Below the pieces are notes generated by a model, which made no database searches, had not been told where the DNA came from, and was given only the letters and a program-made list of their open reading frames with translations. A program made the position numbers and the translations under genes. From Marsupella aquatica (taxonomy: Eukaryota; Marchantiophyta), in the NCBI GenBank assembly GCA_973895155.1, contig OZ316895.1, positions 10,292,001 to 10,356,000 of the forward strand: a DNA stretch of 64,000 bases, written 5' to 3'. Shown here in pieces: positions 23,340 to 34,920 of the stretch. How positions within the stretch are numbered: position 1 is the stretch's first letter; the number at the start of each line of letters is the position of its first letter.

Positions 23340-26300
23340 TGCCTCTATTGGCCGTTAATTCTGTAATAAGTTTCCTATGACGACACTCGATGGAATTGTG
23401 TGGATTTACATAATTTGTTTCACTTTAAAGTAGATCCATTGAAAACTATCTAGATGTAGTGCAGATGACATTCTGTGTCATCAAATTAGTTTGGCAAGGC
23501 TCTGAAGGGAGCACTAGCGGGAGCTCAAACTCACCAGAAGTGGTTCCTTGAAGTACCATCTGGTGAGCCTGGATCCCGGTTTTTAAAATGACAAGAGAAT
23601 TGGGTATGCAAAATGCATTGGTGAAGAGATTGCAGCAAACATTTTTTGGCCAGGTATCACCCATGACAAGTGTGGATGCTCTAAGCCTTTCTATCAAGCG
23701 CCACAGACTCCACTCATTTCACTCATTTGAAGTGTATCACTAGCCTGCTTGTAATCACACATCAAAATGTGATAATATATACACTGTGCACTCATCGATT
23801 TAAAGAAAACAATGAGATTTATCATGGTAGGGAGTGATGTCATACACTGTATATTTCATATTTTGATGTGCAATCCGTTCATTTGTGGCTCGGAGCCTAC
23901 CCAAACAAGTACGGACAGCAGTCTTGTGTGGAAGGACTCCCGTTACTAAGACCCCATCACTAGTAGGCCACAAGACAAACCATGACTCTTCATAAGGGCC
24001 ATTGTACAATCTTTCTTTTACTATAAGTGCTGACTCACTCCATCAGCCCTCCAAGAGACCTGTCCTTAATCTGGAAGAATCTTAGGAAAGATCTGAGCCA
24101 TTTTTAATTTCAAGGTAGCCCTTAAAGATTTTAGTCAAGGCTTGGTGGGCAGGAGAGCCTTTGACTCTGCTTTTTGTGCTTTTAACCCTTTAATGGGCTT
24201 ATTGGAATGATGCCCATGGTTCAAACTATTTGATCTTGTCTAACTTTGTGAAACATATTGACACCATCATGTCACAAGAGTTATGGTCAGAATTGATTTT
24301 TCTGCAAGAGAGAAGAACATCTATTTAAAAGGAAAAAGCGCAAACAAAGTATATTAAAATCCCACAACATGATCCCTTGCATCATGTGCCTTCATGTAAT
24401 GCCTTTGGCGTGCCCTCAAAGCCTTCCTCCATGGTGAATAACGAGGGTTTTCCTAGACCCACAAGCCTCACCTTGGATAGGCCAGGTTTGGTTTTCGAAT
24501 TTGGTTTCCCTCGGTCTACTGAAAGCAAAATACATATACACTTCGTCAGGTTTCAATTATTGCTCATAATTGCATTCTTTATTAAAGAAAGGAGAATCCA
24601 CGTTATAAACGATTCACAACCAGTTACCTAAACTAGTTGGTAAAGTGAAGTGTGCATTTCCTTGAAAAAAGTGAAGTGTGCTTTTGATCACTTTTTATCA
24701 AAACTTGAAAGAACAAGAGTCCCAGATCCACACTAAAACAACTGTAAAACCTGGCCAAATCTGTGTAAGACCAAGAAAGAGGGGTAAAAGAGATGCTCAC
24801 CAATCACAGAATAACACACAGCATTTTTACATTTTCAATCCTTTTTTCATATGCCTTTTTCAAAATGAATAAGAAAAACTGTGTACTTTTATCTAGTGAT
24901 CCCCATTATATTACCGCCAAAAGCACTGATTAATCTTCCTGCATGGAAAGGCATCCCTGTAATCGCACATAAAAATGCTGCAGGTGAATAAGTGAAAGGA
25001 ATAACACTCAATGATATACAATTTATCATGGATGTGCTTGCCATGTAGCACACTACACCATATACAGCTGATCTTTGATATGCAATTTTAGTTGGGCCAT
25101 GAAAAGGTTCCCAAAGAGCCACACAGATGACCTTCTCTTTCCCTCCAGCTTTCATTTATTGTATCCATGTTCGGATGCCTGTGTTGGATGCTTCCGACTG
25201 TGAGCAAAGTAAGGGGAGAAGAGATGTAGCTTCATCATTCCATTGTAATTAGCCATACACTCGTCTTCCTGGGGTATTTTTTGTCTTGTTTTCTTTCCTT
25301 GTTAAGACTCCAATTGAGATCATGTCTTGAGGTTGGTGCCTTTTTGTTTTCTTGGCAATGTGCTATACAGGTACACTTGCTCTGAATTCAAGTTACCAAC
25401 TATACATGGGGGCTTCTAAATGCATACTTATGACTTGGGACAAGATGTTCCGAGACGTTCTAGGTTAAGCTGGTTGTGCCTTCAGCATGATGTTTTTCAT
25501 ACCTGTATCGAAGTGGGTCACATGGAGATTCTTTGGGGTGAGGGCCTGACACCCCAGAGCAGAAGTAGGTTCCATGGTCCAGAGTGGACCCAGGTTTCGC
25601 CAGTAGAGAGATAGAGCAACCTCGAAGCTATGATTGTACGGTGGAAATTAAATAGAATAGAGTCACTGTAACGTAAGCAAGTAAGCAACACAGCACCGAA
25701 TTTCAAAGTCTACAACTTCTCACATTGGTCGTAAAGGCGTAATTACTTTCCTGTGCAGACTTAAATGTAGAAACGGTACAATAAATTTTTGCCTGAGACG
25801 CTGAGGAGCCTCGAGTGCTTTACTGCTTTCCGGCAGAAACATTTATGTATAATTAGGTGTAAGTATATATCAGACTGGAGACACCGAGACAGGATCACAA
25901 AGACATGAGACCCAATAATGAAGACGAAGAAAAGAAATGAAAAAACCACAAGAAACCAAAGAGCCAACCCCTACAGCAATCATGAGCAGCATAGTTCTGG
26001 AAGCGAGGCAACCCCAAACGACTCACCGTTCGTGTGATGCTCAAAGTCAGTTTCCCATTGGAAGTGTTGGAATCATCTCAGGCTTCAGTAGAACATGAAC
26101 CGATCTAGGTGCTACATTTTTTTCTATGGAATTGAAGGAAGAAACATCTATGTTTTATTCTGCTCTATCGTGGTGGGATCTCAATTGATATCCCATTTTC
26201 TTCGGTGGAAAAAGGTCAAAAGTGTCCCCACTACTTTTAAAGCCACCCTAAAGTAACTGGCCCACTACACCAGTTATGGACAGTTATTGTGGTTAGGTAT

Positions 26301-26380
26301 GTTACCAATATGTCCCAGTTTGACCTTGCCCGTCAGACTGGGCGCTGCAGGCCGTCACAACGTCATTCTGTCATCCCGGT
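23340..26380. other. Gene-poor stretch
   Basis: Several short frames on both strands (for example 24377-24631 on +, 24889-25155 on -) have no recognised domain. No RNA gene, long repeat or element terminus was found by eye in this 3-kb stretch. Confidence 0.45.
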
Positions 26381-26382
26381 CT

Positions 26383-26564
26383 CCCGGGTTCGGGTCCGGG
26401 TCCGGGTGGCAGGGTCGGGCCGGGAGAGGGCTGGGTGTTAAAAGGGTCCAGCAAGGGTTCGGGGGAGTCCGGGTGGGGTCTGGGGGAGTTCGGGCCGGAT
26501 TCGGTTGCGCCGGGATCGGGTGGGCGGGCTGGGGTTCGGGCTGGGTCGAGCCGGAGTCCAGGGG
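26383..26564. repeat. G-rich block with GGGTCCGGG-type repeats
   Basis: The + strand is packed with runs of three to five G separated by short loops, in patterns such as TTCGGGTCCGGGTCCGGG and GGGGGAGTTCGGGCCGG. It is a sharp island in otherwise AT-leaning DNA. Frames across it encode only Gly/Pro/Arg low-complexity sequence and are not credible proteins. Confidence 0.85.
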
Positions 26565-26569
26565 AATCA

Positions 26570-27920
26570 GACGGAATATGCGTCAAATTGCACATTTTTT
26601 TGGCCGTCATTTTATGGTTTACTTGCCTGGCAAGCCATCAACTTGCCCGTCAGGTTAAACCTGGCAAAATGTGCTCACATATCCAAAACTTCATTGAATT
26701 CCATGTGGGAGGAGCAGAAGTTTTGAAGGAAATGGTTTTCCAAGTTTTGTAAGTGAACTGTAGGTGTATCTACCCAATGGATGGCCCGGATCACACCTTG
26801 GACCCCAGAAAAACAGATGAAGACCCCATCTTCTGGGAAAGCCACCTTAACTTTCCCACTTGCAGCACTGTGGGACTTATTGTGGCTCCCTATGTTGACT
26901 CCTAGACCTTTTCTCCCCTACACTGCTTTGCAATTCATATTTTGAATATAGTAATGTCCTGTTTTCATAACATTGTGGGCTTTACCGCCCCCTTAAGACG
27001 AGAGTTTCAGCTAGTGTCCCAGGGGCTATTATCTACAACTATAATAAGGGATCCCGCCTTTTTTCGTCTTTCGTCCCCTTACAAAAAAGCTTCTGGGTGG
27101 GAAAGATTCACAACTGTTGGATTGATTAGCTGTTTTTGCTCACCATTGATGAGAGAAATGTACACCCTTATCACGTATTTGCTTCCCGTTGCCCCGTAAT
27201 GCCCCCGGCCAATCCCTAAGGGCCTGCCCTCCTTGCACAGTGCAAAGCACTGACATAGGGCTCGTTTTCCATAATACCTTCCAACCAAGACCAAAATAAA
27301 CTTAAAGTCTTGAGAGATTTGTCTTGAGAGTCTTAGTAAAAGTAGAGCAAACCTACCTAAAGAGGTGATCCAAATTTTGAAGGGGCATTCTTCTCCAAGA
27401 ATGCACTGAAAAAATACAAGTAAAATGTCACTAAAAGCATGAATTCTTGCTGGAAACTCGCAGTATTTTCTTTACGGACCCCACTAGAGGTCCCTTCCAA
27501 AATTCCTGGCATCACAGCGTGCCACGTCATCAACAACCGCAACAAACAAGACTCGTCGGTTTTGTGAATTAAACTTATAGTTTTCATTCATGTTTGTGTC
27601 AATTTGGGTGTAAATTTTGGGACGTCATGCCGTAAAAAGAAAAGTAAAAACATTGGAAAAACAAAGAGCAAGACGGTTAAAAATGTCACTATGCAACCGT
27701 TTTAGTTACATTTCCAATTTTAAAATTTAAATTCAAAGATTTATAAAAAGTATTTTTCATATAATAAATAATAACTAATAACTAACTTGATAACTTCCTT
27801 GTTAAATCGCAACTCCCAGTATGTAAGGACCTCTTGTATTGTACGGCCATTAATGTTGGGAAGAGCACATAGAAACCCAAGATCGGGGAAGAGGAATGGC
27901 TAGAATCCTCAAAGTTCATT
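26570..27920. other. Non-coding stretch, no feature seen
   Basis: Short antisense frames only. The region becomes strongly AT-rich after 27600 and leads into local duplications. Confidence 0.45.
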
Positions 27921-27923
27921 GAA

Positions 27924-28276
27924 TTTTATACTCAAAATTATTTACTCATTCTCAAAACATTTTATACTCAAAACTATTTACTCATTCTCAAAACAAAAAA
28001 TACCCAATCGTAGATCTCATTGAGATCTTTCTTTTGCACCCTAGATCGCCTTCTAACATGGATGAATAAGATTTCTAGAGGCATTACAAAATGAATGGCA
28101 AAGATCGTAAAATCAACAAAATTCATGGCTAGGAAGGCTTGGATTTTTTTAATTTTTCATTTGAAAAATATTAACCCATTTGCAAAACGGACAGAACTCA
28201 TCCATAGATCTATTTGAGATCTTTCTTTTGAACCATAGATTGGCCATTATGATGGACGGATGAGATTTCTGGAGAT
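27924..28276. repeat. Nested local duplications
   Basis: A near-perfect 35-36 bp tandem pair (TTTTATACTCAAAA to CATTCTCAAAAC) covers 27924-27994. A second, diverged pair shares TAGATCTNNTTGAGATCTTTCTTTTG at 28011-28080 and 28205-28274. Confidence 0.8.
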
Positions 28277-28279
28277 AAG

Positions 28280-31200
28280 AAATGGAGACGGCTCAGATTG
28301 ACTCTTCCCCCTGATTTTATTAGCCAAGGGGTCCACTAACTAATTCTCAACCAGATCGTGATGAAAGCACTACAATATGCTGGCTCCTGATCCGGTATAA
28401 CATGGGAAAGTTTTAAATATTTTTCAACAATAATATCGGAAATGGTATCAATGTCCATCACAAGTTCACCACTTACTACACAGAAGCAACTACCGTAGAG
28501 TGGCTCGTAGATTGAATTCATTTAATTTCGAGGGGGAGTTCGATGGGTGATGTTTCTGTACAAATAAATGTCAAAGTCACAATCTCGCCAGGAAGTGAAT
28601 GCCCTACGACAGCCGATCGCAGTACATTCATAATGGGCGAATCTGGAACATCTGTCTTTGAGACTGACCGCGGTTTTGTAGTAGTAATAAGTTCTCAACA
28701 GGAAGCGCAGAAGAGGAGAATAGCTTGAGACTTGAGAGTGATCGCGGTTGGTATTATTTTGTCGTCAGCTGCAGCAACGTAAAGTTTTAAAGAGGACTCT
28801 GGATCTTCTACAAGGACAGCAACGAATCATACTGAGATTCGGAGGGAACTAAAGGGTCATTTCTTGTTCTAAATATAATTGCAGACCAAAAATCTTTTTG
28901 GAATCAATATCAATAAATGTACTCCCATGAATGAAGAGACACGGTTTGTAATGTTTGGACCAATTCTTGAGTTGACCCAAAATTCTAGACAAAATAAACA
29001 CATTAGCATTTCCTTGGGCCAATTACTCGCCATGTAGGTTGGTAGATATCATACCTGAATGGGCCCCATTGCTTGTAAACAACCCTTACCAAAAAAATGA
29101 TACCATGCACAGAACAGGTCTATGATACACAAATCTATTTTGTGGTCCTCTCCTAGTAGCACTTAGCAGTTGCGTTGTAAGTTCTTGTATGAGTTGGTGC
29201 AATGAAATGAACCAGGATAGTACCCAGGAGTGGAGACCTGTTAAAAAGGCCTCATAAGTCATTTTGAAAATTTGGAGCCCTCTCATGTCATGACTTACAG
29301 TTACGGGCCCTGTCATGTTTTCTGTGATTGTCTTACCTTTGCCTTAATGTGGTTAACTGAACAAAGACATTTGATGGATGATGCTCCAAGTGAACTGGCT
29401 CCTCTCGTTTATGGTTGTTTGAGAGATGCTATTGCATGTCTTGTTTACTCCTATTACCAAACTTGTCGTGCTCTAAAACTAGTGTGCAAAAACTAAAGGA
29501 TTTGTTCAAAAACTCTGGGTCTTCTGCACAAGAAATTGGCAAGGCTATCAACGTAAGGCATTGTCAGAAATAAATAAAGGGAAATCTTAAATGCCCCCAT
29601 ATTTTCTGCAATTCACCCTCCTATATATATTCACCCCAAAATGACCTATGTAACATTTAAAAAAAATCCAAATTGAGCTATCTGATTAAATAGTTGAGCT
29701 TCTTTGTCTATGACTTAGTTTAGCTCAGTACTCTAGTTTATAAATTTGTTTTCTACATTTTGGATATCAATATAGTTCTTGAGAATACTTTCAAGCCACA
29801 TATGGCACCCTTGCTAGCACTTATAAAGGTTTCTGACAATAAGTTTAATCACCTATGTATCTCACTTTGGCTTTTTGAAAACTCTTACAGCACTCTTTGG
29901 GGCTGAATTTGGGCTCTCATATCTCAATCGATTTAGAGTTCAGGTCAAGTGTTTGTGGTATCAGTGGAAGGCTTTTTGTATGATATCAAACGTATCCCCC
30001 AAAGTCGATGGAAATACAGTAAAATCCGAATCCATCCAAAATCCATCCAAAATCCATCCAAAATCTCACTCCAAACTCAGGTTTTCCTGTACAGAGAAGC
30101 TTTTCTCAGATAACTCTTTTTGTGTTTTTGAAAATTCAGATAGGCCAGTATAAGGAATATTAAGTCCACCTATACTTGTACTTAAATTAATTTAATACAA
30201 TACCTGACAGCCATTGGAGACAACCAGCATCTCCCAACACGAAGTAAGTGGTAACTGTTGTTGTTGTTAGTGGTGGTGGAGATTGGATGGCAATCGAAGG
30301 GTAGTGAGACTGGCTGGGGTGGCCATGCCACATTCTTTTAGAAGGTACCTTCCCTATTCTTTAATCTTTTGTAGTCTATGTCATAGGCACCACAACCTTA
30401 ACAGTAGGTTACAAGGTACAACATTTTCTGAAAGCTTCAGAGGGGGAGTCCCAATGTAGGATGCCTCATGCTTTGAACTCAACATAATGGGGTACGGTGA
30501 TACTTCTATGCCCGAGATGGGCCTGCGCCCCTGCCCTTGAAGTGTACTTTTACCGCACAAAGCATTGGCGGTACCGCTTTTGGTCACTAACTAATTGAAG
30601 GAGGGTCTTCACCGTCGATCTAGAAAATAAAAGGTCCGGAGTAGAGGATGTCTTAAATATTATTTTCTGAGCATACCTCAAATTGACCTGCTATTACCGG
30701 TAATGATTGACCTCGAAGATGGCCAAATCATGCCAACAATCCACGTAAACGGTACCGCATGCGAGGAATGCATTGTACTGTCCTGCACATCTTTACTCTG
30801 TATTTGTTAAACTTTGGATGCGACATAGGATGGAGAAAGAAATATTATTTGGTAAACGCGTACCTCTAACCACGTGAGTACAATTGTTACTATTTCCTGA
30901 AAATAGAAGTCTTACTCCATAGTAACTAGTGCTAATCACGAACCATGATTTTGGAGGGGGAACCCCGTGATTATTACACTCTGCTCCTTAAGTTCCAATA
31001 GTTGCAGTAAATAGTTTTCATTGTATGATTCACAAACCACGATTTAGGACGGTCAGACGTACAGACTTTCCAAACCAATAATTGTTTTGTAAAAAATAGA
31101 GGCATGCTGGCACTTCGTGGCTTAGAATGTGGCCCTCAGTGTCAGTCTTAGGTGCATTATAGTTTACAAGTTTAGTAAAGTAATAGTTTTGAGATAGAAA

Positions 31201-32230
31201 AGAAAGAATGCAGCTCTAAAGTCTTGAAGAAGCCACACATGTAAAAGTTGATATCATAAAATTGCTAGGGCCGGCCATGTCATACATATTGCAAACATTT
31301 GTTTTCTCGGGTATTTTTCTACATTGTGTTAGGGTTAACTCTAGTTGTGGGTTAACCTCTTATTACTTAGGCTAACCCCCACCATTAGGGTGTTAATGGC
31401 AACTCAGGCCTTAAGAAACCCTTAGCAATAGTTGCATACCAAGATACAAAATTAGGGCTCCATTCTGGAGGACCGAGACCATGCCAGATGGCTATTAGTG
31501 TGTGTCTAGCAGCACAAGTTCACATTAGAAAATTGTCCATCTGGATTGTGCAGTTGATTCAAATTGTTTGTCAAATGTTGGTGTCCATCCGGGCTCACTT
31601 AGGTCATGGAACTCCTTAGCCTGCTGTGTTCCTTTGTTCTATTTTGGGTTTTTCTTATTACAGCAAAAATAAATAAAAATTGGTTGATATACCAAGTTGA
31701 AGCCCATATGGACCCATCCTGTGATTCATTCAACCCCAGTGGGCAGGGACTCCCTTTACACCATCATCCATTGGCACATTTCTTGTTTCCAACAGTGTTT
31801 AAACAACAACATTTGACCTTCAGTATCTCTCCTGATATTCAACAGAATCAGCTATTGGAAGCTGCTTGAAAAGATCTTTCCCATAAGTGTAAGCTCATGA
31901 AGAATAGAAAAGGCTATGATTTTCTAGAGACTACAGGCTCACTCACTCTCAACACTTGGCACGTCTGAAAGTGTTTGAGACCCTAACTTCAACATTCAAT
32001 GTCTCTTTAAACAAGCTGTTTTTGGGCTTGCTAAAAGAGTCTTGGAAAGAATGCATCACTCTGGTTGAATTTGAGAACTGCTAAACTATAAAGCAGATGG
32101 GAGGATAGGGTCCACAAACTACTATTTGTAATATGTATTATGTAAATAAATATAAACAGCGAAGAGTGTATAGTGGAGTCCATCCCCGGTAGAGATAGTC
32201 TATCTGGGCATTTTGGCTAACGTGGAGGTC
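28280..32230. other. Gene-poor stretch
   Basis: Only short frames occur. Two are ATG-initiated on +: 28543-28728 (61 codons) and 31606-31869 (87 codons, hydrophobic N-terminus); neither has a recognised domain or supporting neighbours. A short CCATCCAAAAT x 3 microsatellite lies at 30028-30066. No tRNA or element ends were seen. Confidence 0.45.
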
Positions 32231-32499
32231 CATGGGGTCTTCATTGTTGTTAATATGTATGACACAAACTACAAGTACTTTGTACTGCGTCAATAAGGAA
32301 TTCCCACTAATTACGGAAACCCATTGTAGCTGTGTCAGGGCAAGAGTAGTAAACCGTGGTTCTCTCGATCCAAGCCCGAGAAAGGGCCCGAGAAAGGGGT
32401 CTGAACGAATGTATCCTGGCCCAGCCCAAGATGCTATTTCCAAGCCACTCCCGATGTGGATCCTTCTCCCGCTGACCACTGCAGAAGGTCTTTCTTCTC

Positions 32500-33325
32500 A
32501 CGAGGAACGTGTCTTGAATCCCGGAGCCGGAGTGGAAATCGGTGCTGTTTCCGCTGCTTCAGCTGCTGCTTCTGTTGCACTTGCTGCTGTTTCTGTTGCG
32601 TCGATTGTGGTGGCTTCTCGCCCTGCCGTCGTGAGCGGAGAAGGGAGGCAAAAAGTGCAACAATTCTGCTGTCTGCAGGTCGGCATCCATTCGCTCGCGC
32701 ATGTAAGAATAGGTGGTGGAGTTCTGGGAATCGATGGATTTTCGTCGTGGTCGACTTACTTCCGACCTTCGGAGGGCTGGGATGGATTGCGAGTTGTGTT
32801 TTAGTGAAGGGGATGTGATGCGGTGTGATATAACGCTTTGTTAAATGAATCGGAGAGGACGTTGACTGAGCTGAGACGATTTCCAAGTTTTTCGACCGCG
32901 ATGGAGGAGGAAATTGTTGCTTTAGAAGCGGTGGTTAGGGAGGGCCTCGTGTGGTGCACGTCGGAATCTCTACAGGGGGCCGCGTGGTTGATTACAAGGG
33001 AACAGCGGTACCGTTGCTGAAATCTCCGCAAGCTTGCGCAGTTAGCGAGGAGAAAGGGGTCGAGACTCGAGACATTCTGCCGTACCCAGGGGAGAATGAA
33101 CTGTTGCGTAGTTTCGTAGAATGGAATCTTGTTACCGTACAATGGCAGAGGGTTTTCGTGGGCTTTTCTTCTGTTTCTACTGTAGAGATGACTCTGAATA
33201 AGAGGAGCTGGTTGCATGGAGGGAAGCTGATCGATTTGATACAACCACTGGGATTCCAGGGACTGGATTCGCATAGGTCTGCCAATACTGGAGAGAACAG
33301 ATTTGGCGTTCTCATAGAACGATGA
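32500..33325 (+). other. Ambiguous coding region, possible 5' exon of the kinase gene
   Basis: Open frames of 110-190 codons overlap on both strands. On +, one frame has an internal ATG at 32901 starting 'MEEEIVALEAVVREGLVWCT', and another runs to a stop at 33325 ('PYPGENELLRSFVEWN'). On -, a Gln-rich frame (32886-32434) comes from a GCTGCTTCTGTTGC-like simple sequence. Because the kinase frame downstream begins right at a good splice acceptor, an upstream + exon is expected and this is the nearest candidate. I could not find a donor in the right phase. Confidence 0.25.
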
Positions 33326-33329
33326 GTAA

Positions 33330-34900
33330 GGATGACTACAGGATGTAAGGGGCCATCCCCTATTACACTTATTGAGCTGGTAGCTTTCGGCATATGTTCA
33401 ACTTGTGGACTCTAAGTTGGTAAGGCAAGGCAATGCTCACAAGAACTTTATCCACGGGTTTGAACAGCAATGCGGAGAGGGGGCACAGAAAGTGGCAGCA
33501 TGAAGCCTGGTACCACACTTCTCACAGTGCTCCGACTACTTTGGTTTCAATCATTCCTTTCATCTGTTACGGTCTCCTCTCACTTATCTTACAACGGTTC
33601 AACCTGGTTTCGTCTTAGTTTCAAGTCTATGTCTCGATGCTCCTGCAAACTTATTATTGGTGTCTTGGTTTACTCTTCCTCTCAATCGTGATCGAGTGGA
33701 GTGTGATGTTCTGGACCCCGTGGCCGCCTGTTGCACGGCACCAGGTCGTTCGTGCGCTTTCTGTTCCAGTGACATCTATCGCCAGGAATGCCTTGAGTGG
33801 TGCTGCCTTTAGTTCAACCTGAGTTCGTTAAATTTTCACACGTAGCCTTCCATTAAGTGGTTCCAGCCAGCCTCGGAAGTCCATCTTAGCATGCTGTACC
33901 TCATCGTCACAGTTCCCTTTTGAGCTATGCACCTTATTCACTCCCAGGTCCCCTGTTCTCTGGAGCGGGAAACTTACGCTCTACTGAAAATTATCAGGCT
34001 GACATATCGCCGCTGTCATTTGTGTGGCTTGTCCGGTCAATTGAGATATCCGGCTTTCGTAGTGTGCACTGCAACTCCTGCTGCACGTTCTAAAGGTTCG
34101 CCTGAAATCCACGGTGTTCTTCTCTACCTCAATTTACTTGTCTACCTTGGAGGAATTGGAGGCCCTGAAACCATTTTTTATCGCCTCATTTTTTGGTGGA
34201 ATGGCAGCTACCTGGATCATTTTCCGGAGATTTCGGACTCTCTCGTTAGATCTGTTGATGAAGTTTTGGTTCCCGGTCAGGATTGAGAACATAATGCCCA
34301 TTCACGATCTAAAACCTCTCTGTGGCTGCTGATTTCTGATGCCGTGGTACCCTAGCTCGAAAGGTGATGCGTATGTAGAGTTTGTTCGATGAGTTTGTCG
34401 CACAGTTGTCCATTTGTACATGAAGGCGATTGTCGACCTCTCGGTGCACGTTCAGGTTTCGCGCAAAGTGAGTATCCGTTCCGATTAGCTACATTGCCGG
34501 GCGGCCGGGGGGTGGGCAACTGATGGGATTTGAACTCTGGCATCTTTATGCATCCTCGGGTGAAAGTTAAATGGGAGTTTCGAAGCAATTCGAAATAAGA
34601 GTTGGTCTCCTCCTGTTTTACCTAGAGATCTGATAAACTTTATGAAATGATTTTGGAAGTCCATGTATATGCTTATTGAAAGTCAGCCCGTGCAATACGA
34701 TCTTCAGTGCTCTAAGAATGTCCTGTCCTGGATTGGCAGGGCGAAGAGCGAAAGCTGCGGGAGAAGGACATATTGGGAAAAGTGGGGAGATAAGAGTCAA
34801 ACCAGGTATCTCACCCTCCTCACTTCGAGGCGAGAAATAGATCGCAATAGTTTAATCATCTCTGATGCAAGTTGAGGTGGTTTTTCTTGGAGGATCATAT
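33330..34900. other. Spacer upstream of the kinase frame
   Basis: No recognised gene. It may be intron or promoter of the 34.9-37.1 kb gene. Short + frames at 33470-34332 include hydrophobic stretches but no motif. Confidence 0.4.
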
Positions 34901-34920
34901 CTTCTGTCGCTCAAATTCAT

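Noticed and set aside
26287-26752. Gly/Pro-rich frames over the G-rich block
   Set aside because: Low-complexity translation of GGG runs on both strands, no protein family.
32434-32886. 150-codon Gln-rich minus-strand frame
   Set aside because: The Gln run comes from a GCTGCTTCTGTTGC simple repeat, and both strands are open here; no homology or splice support.
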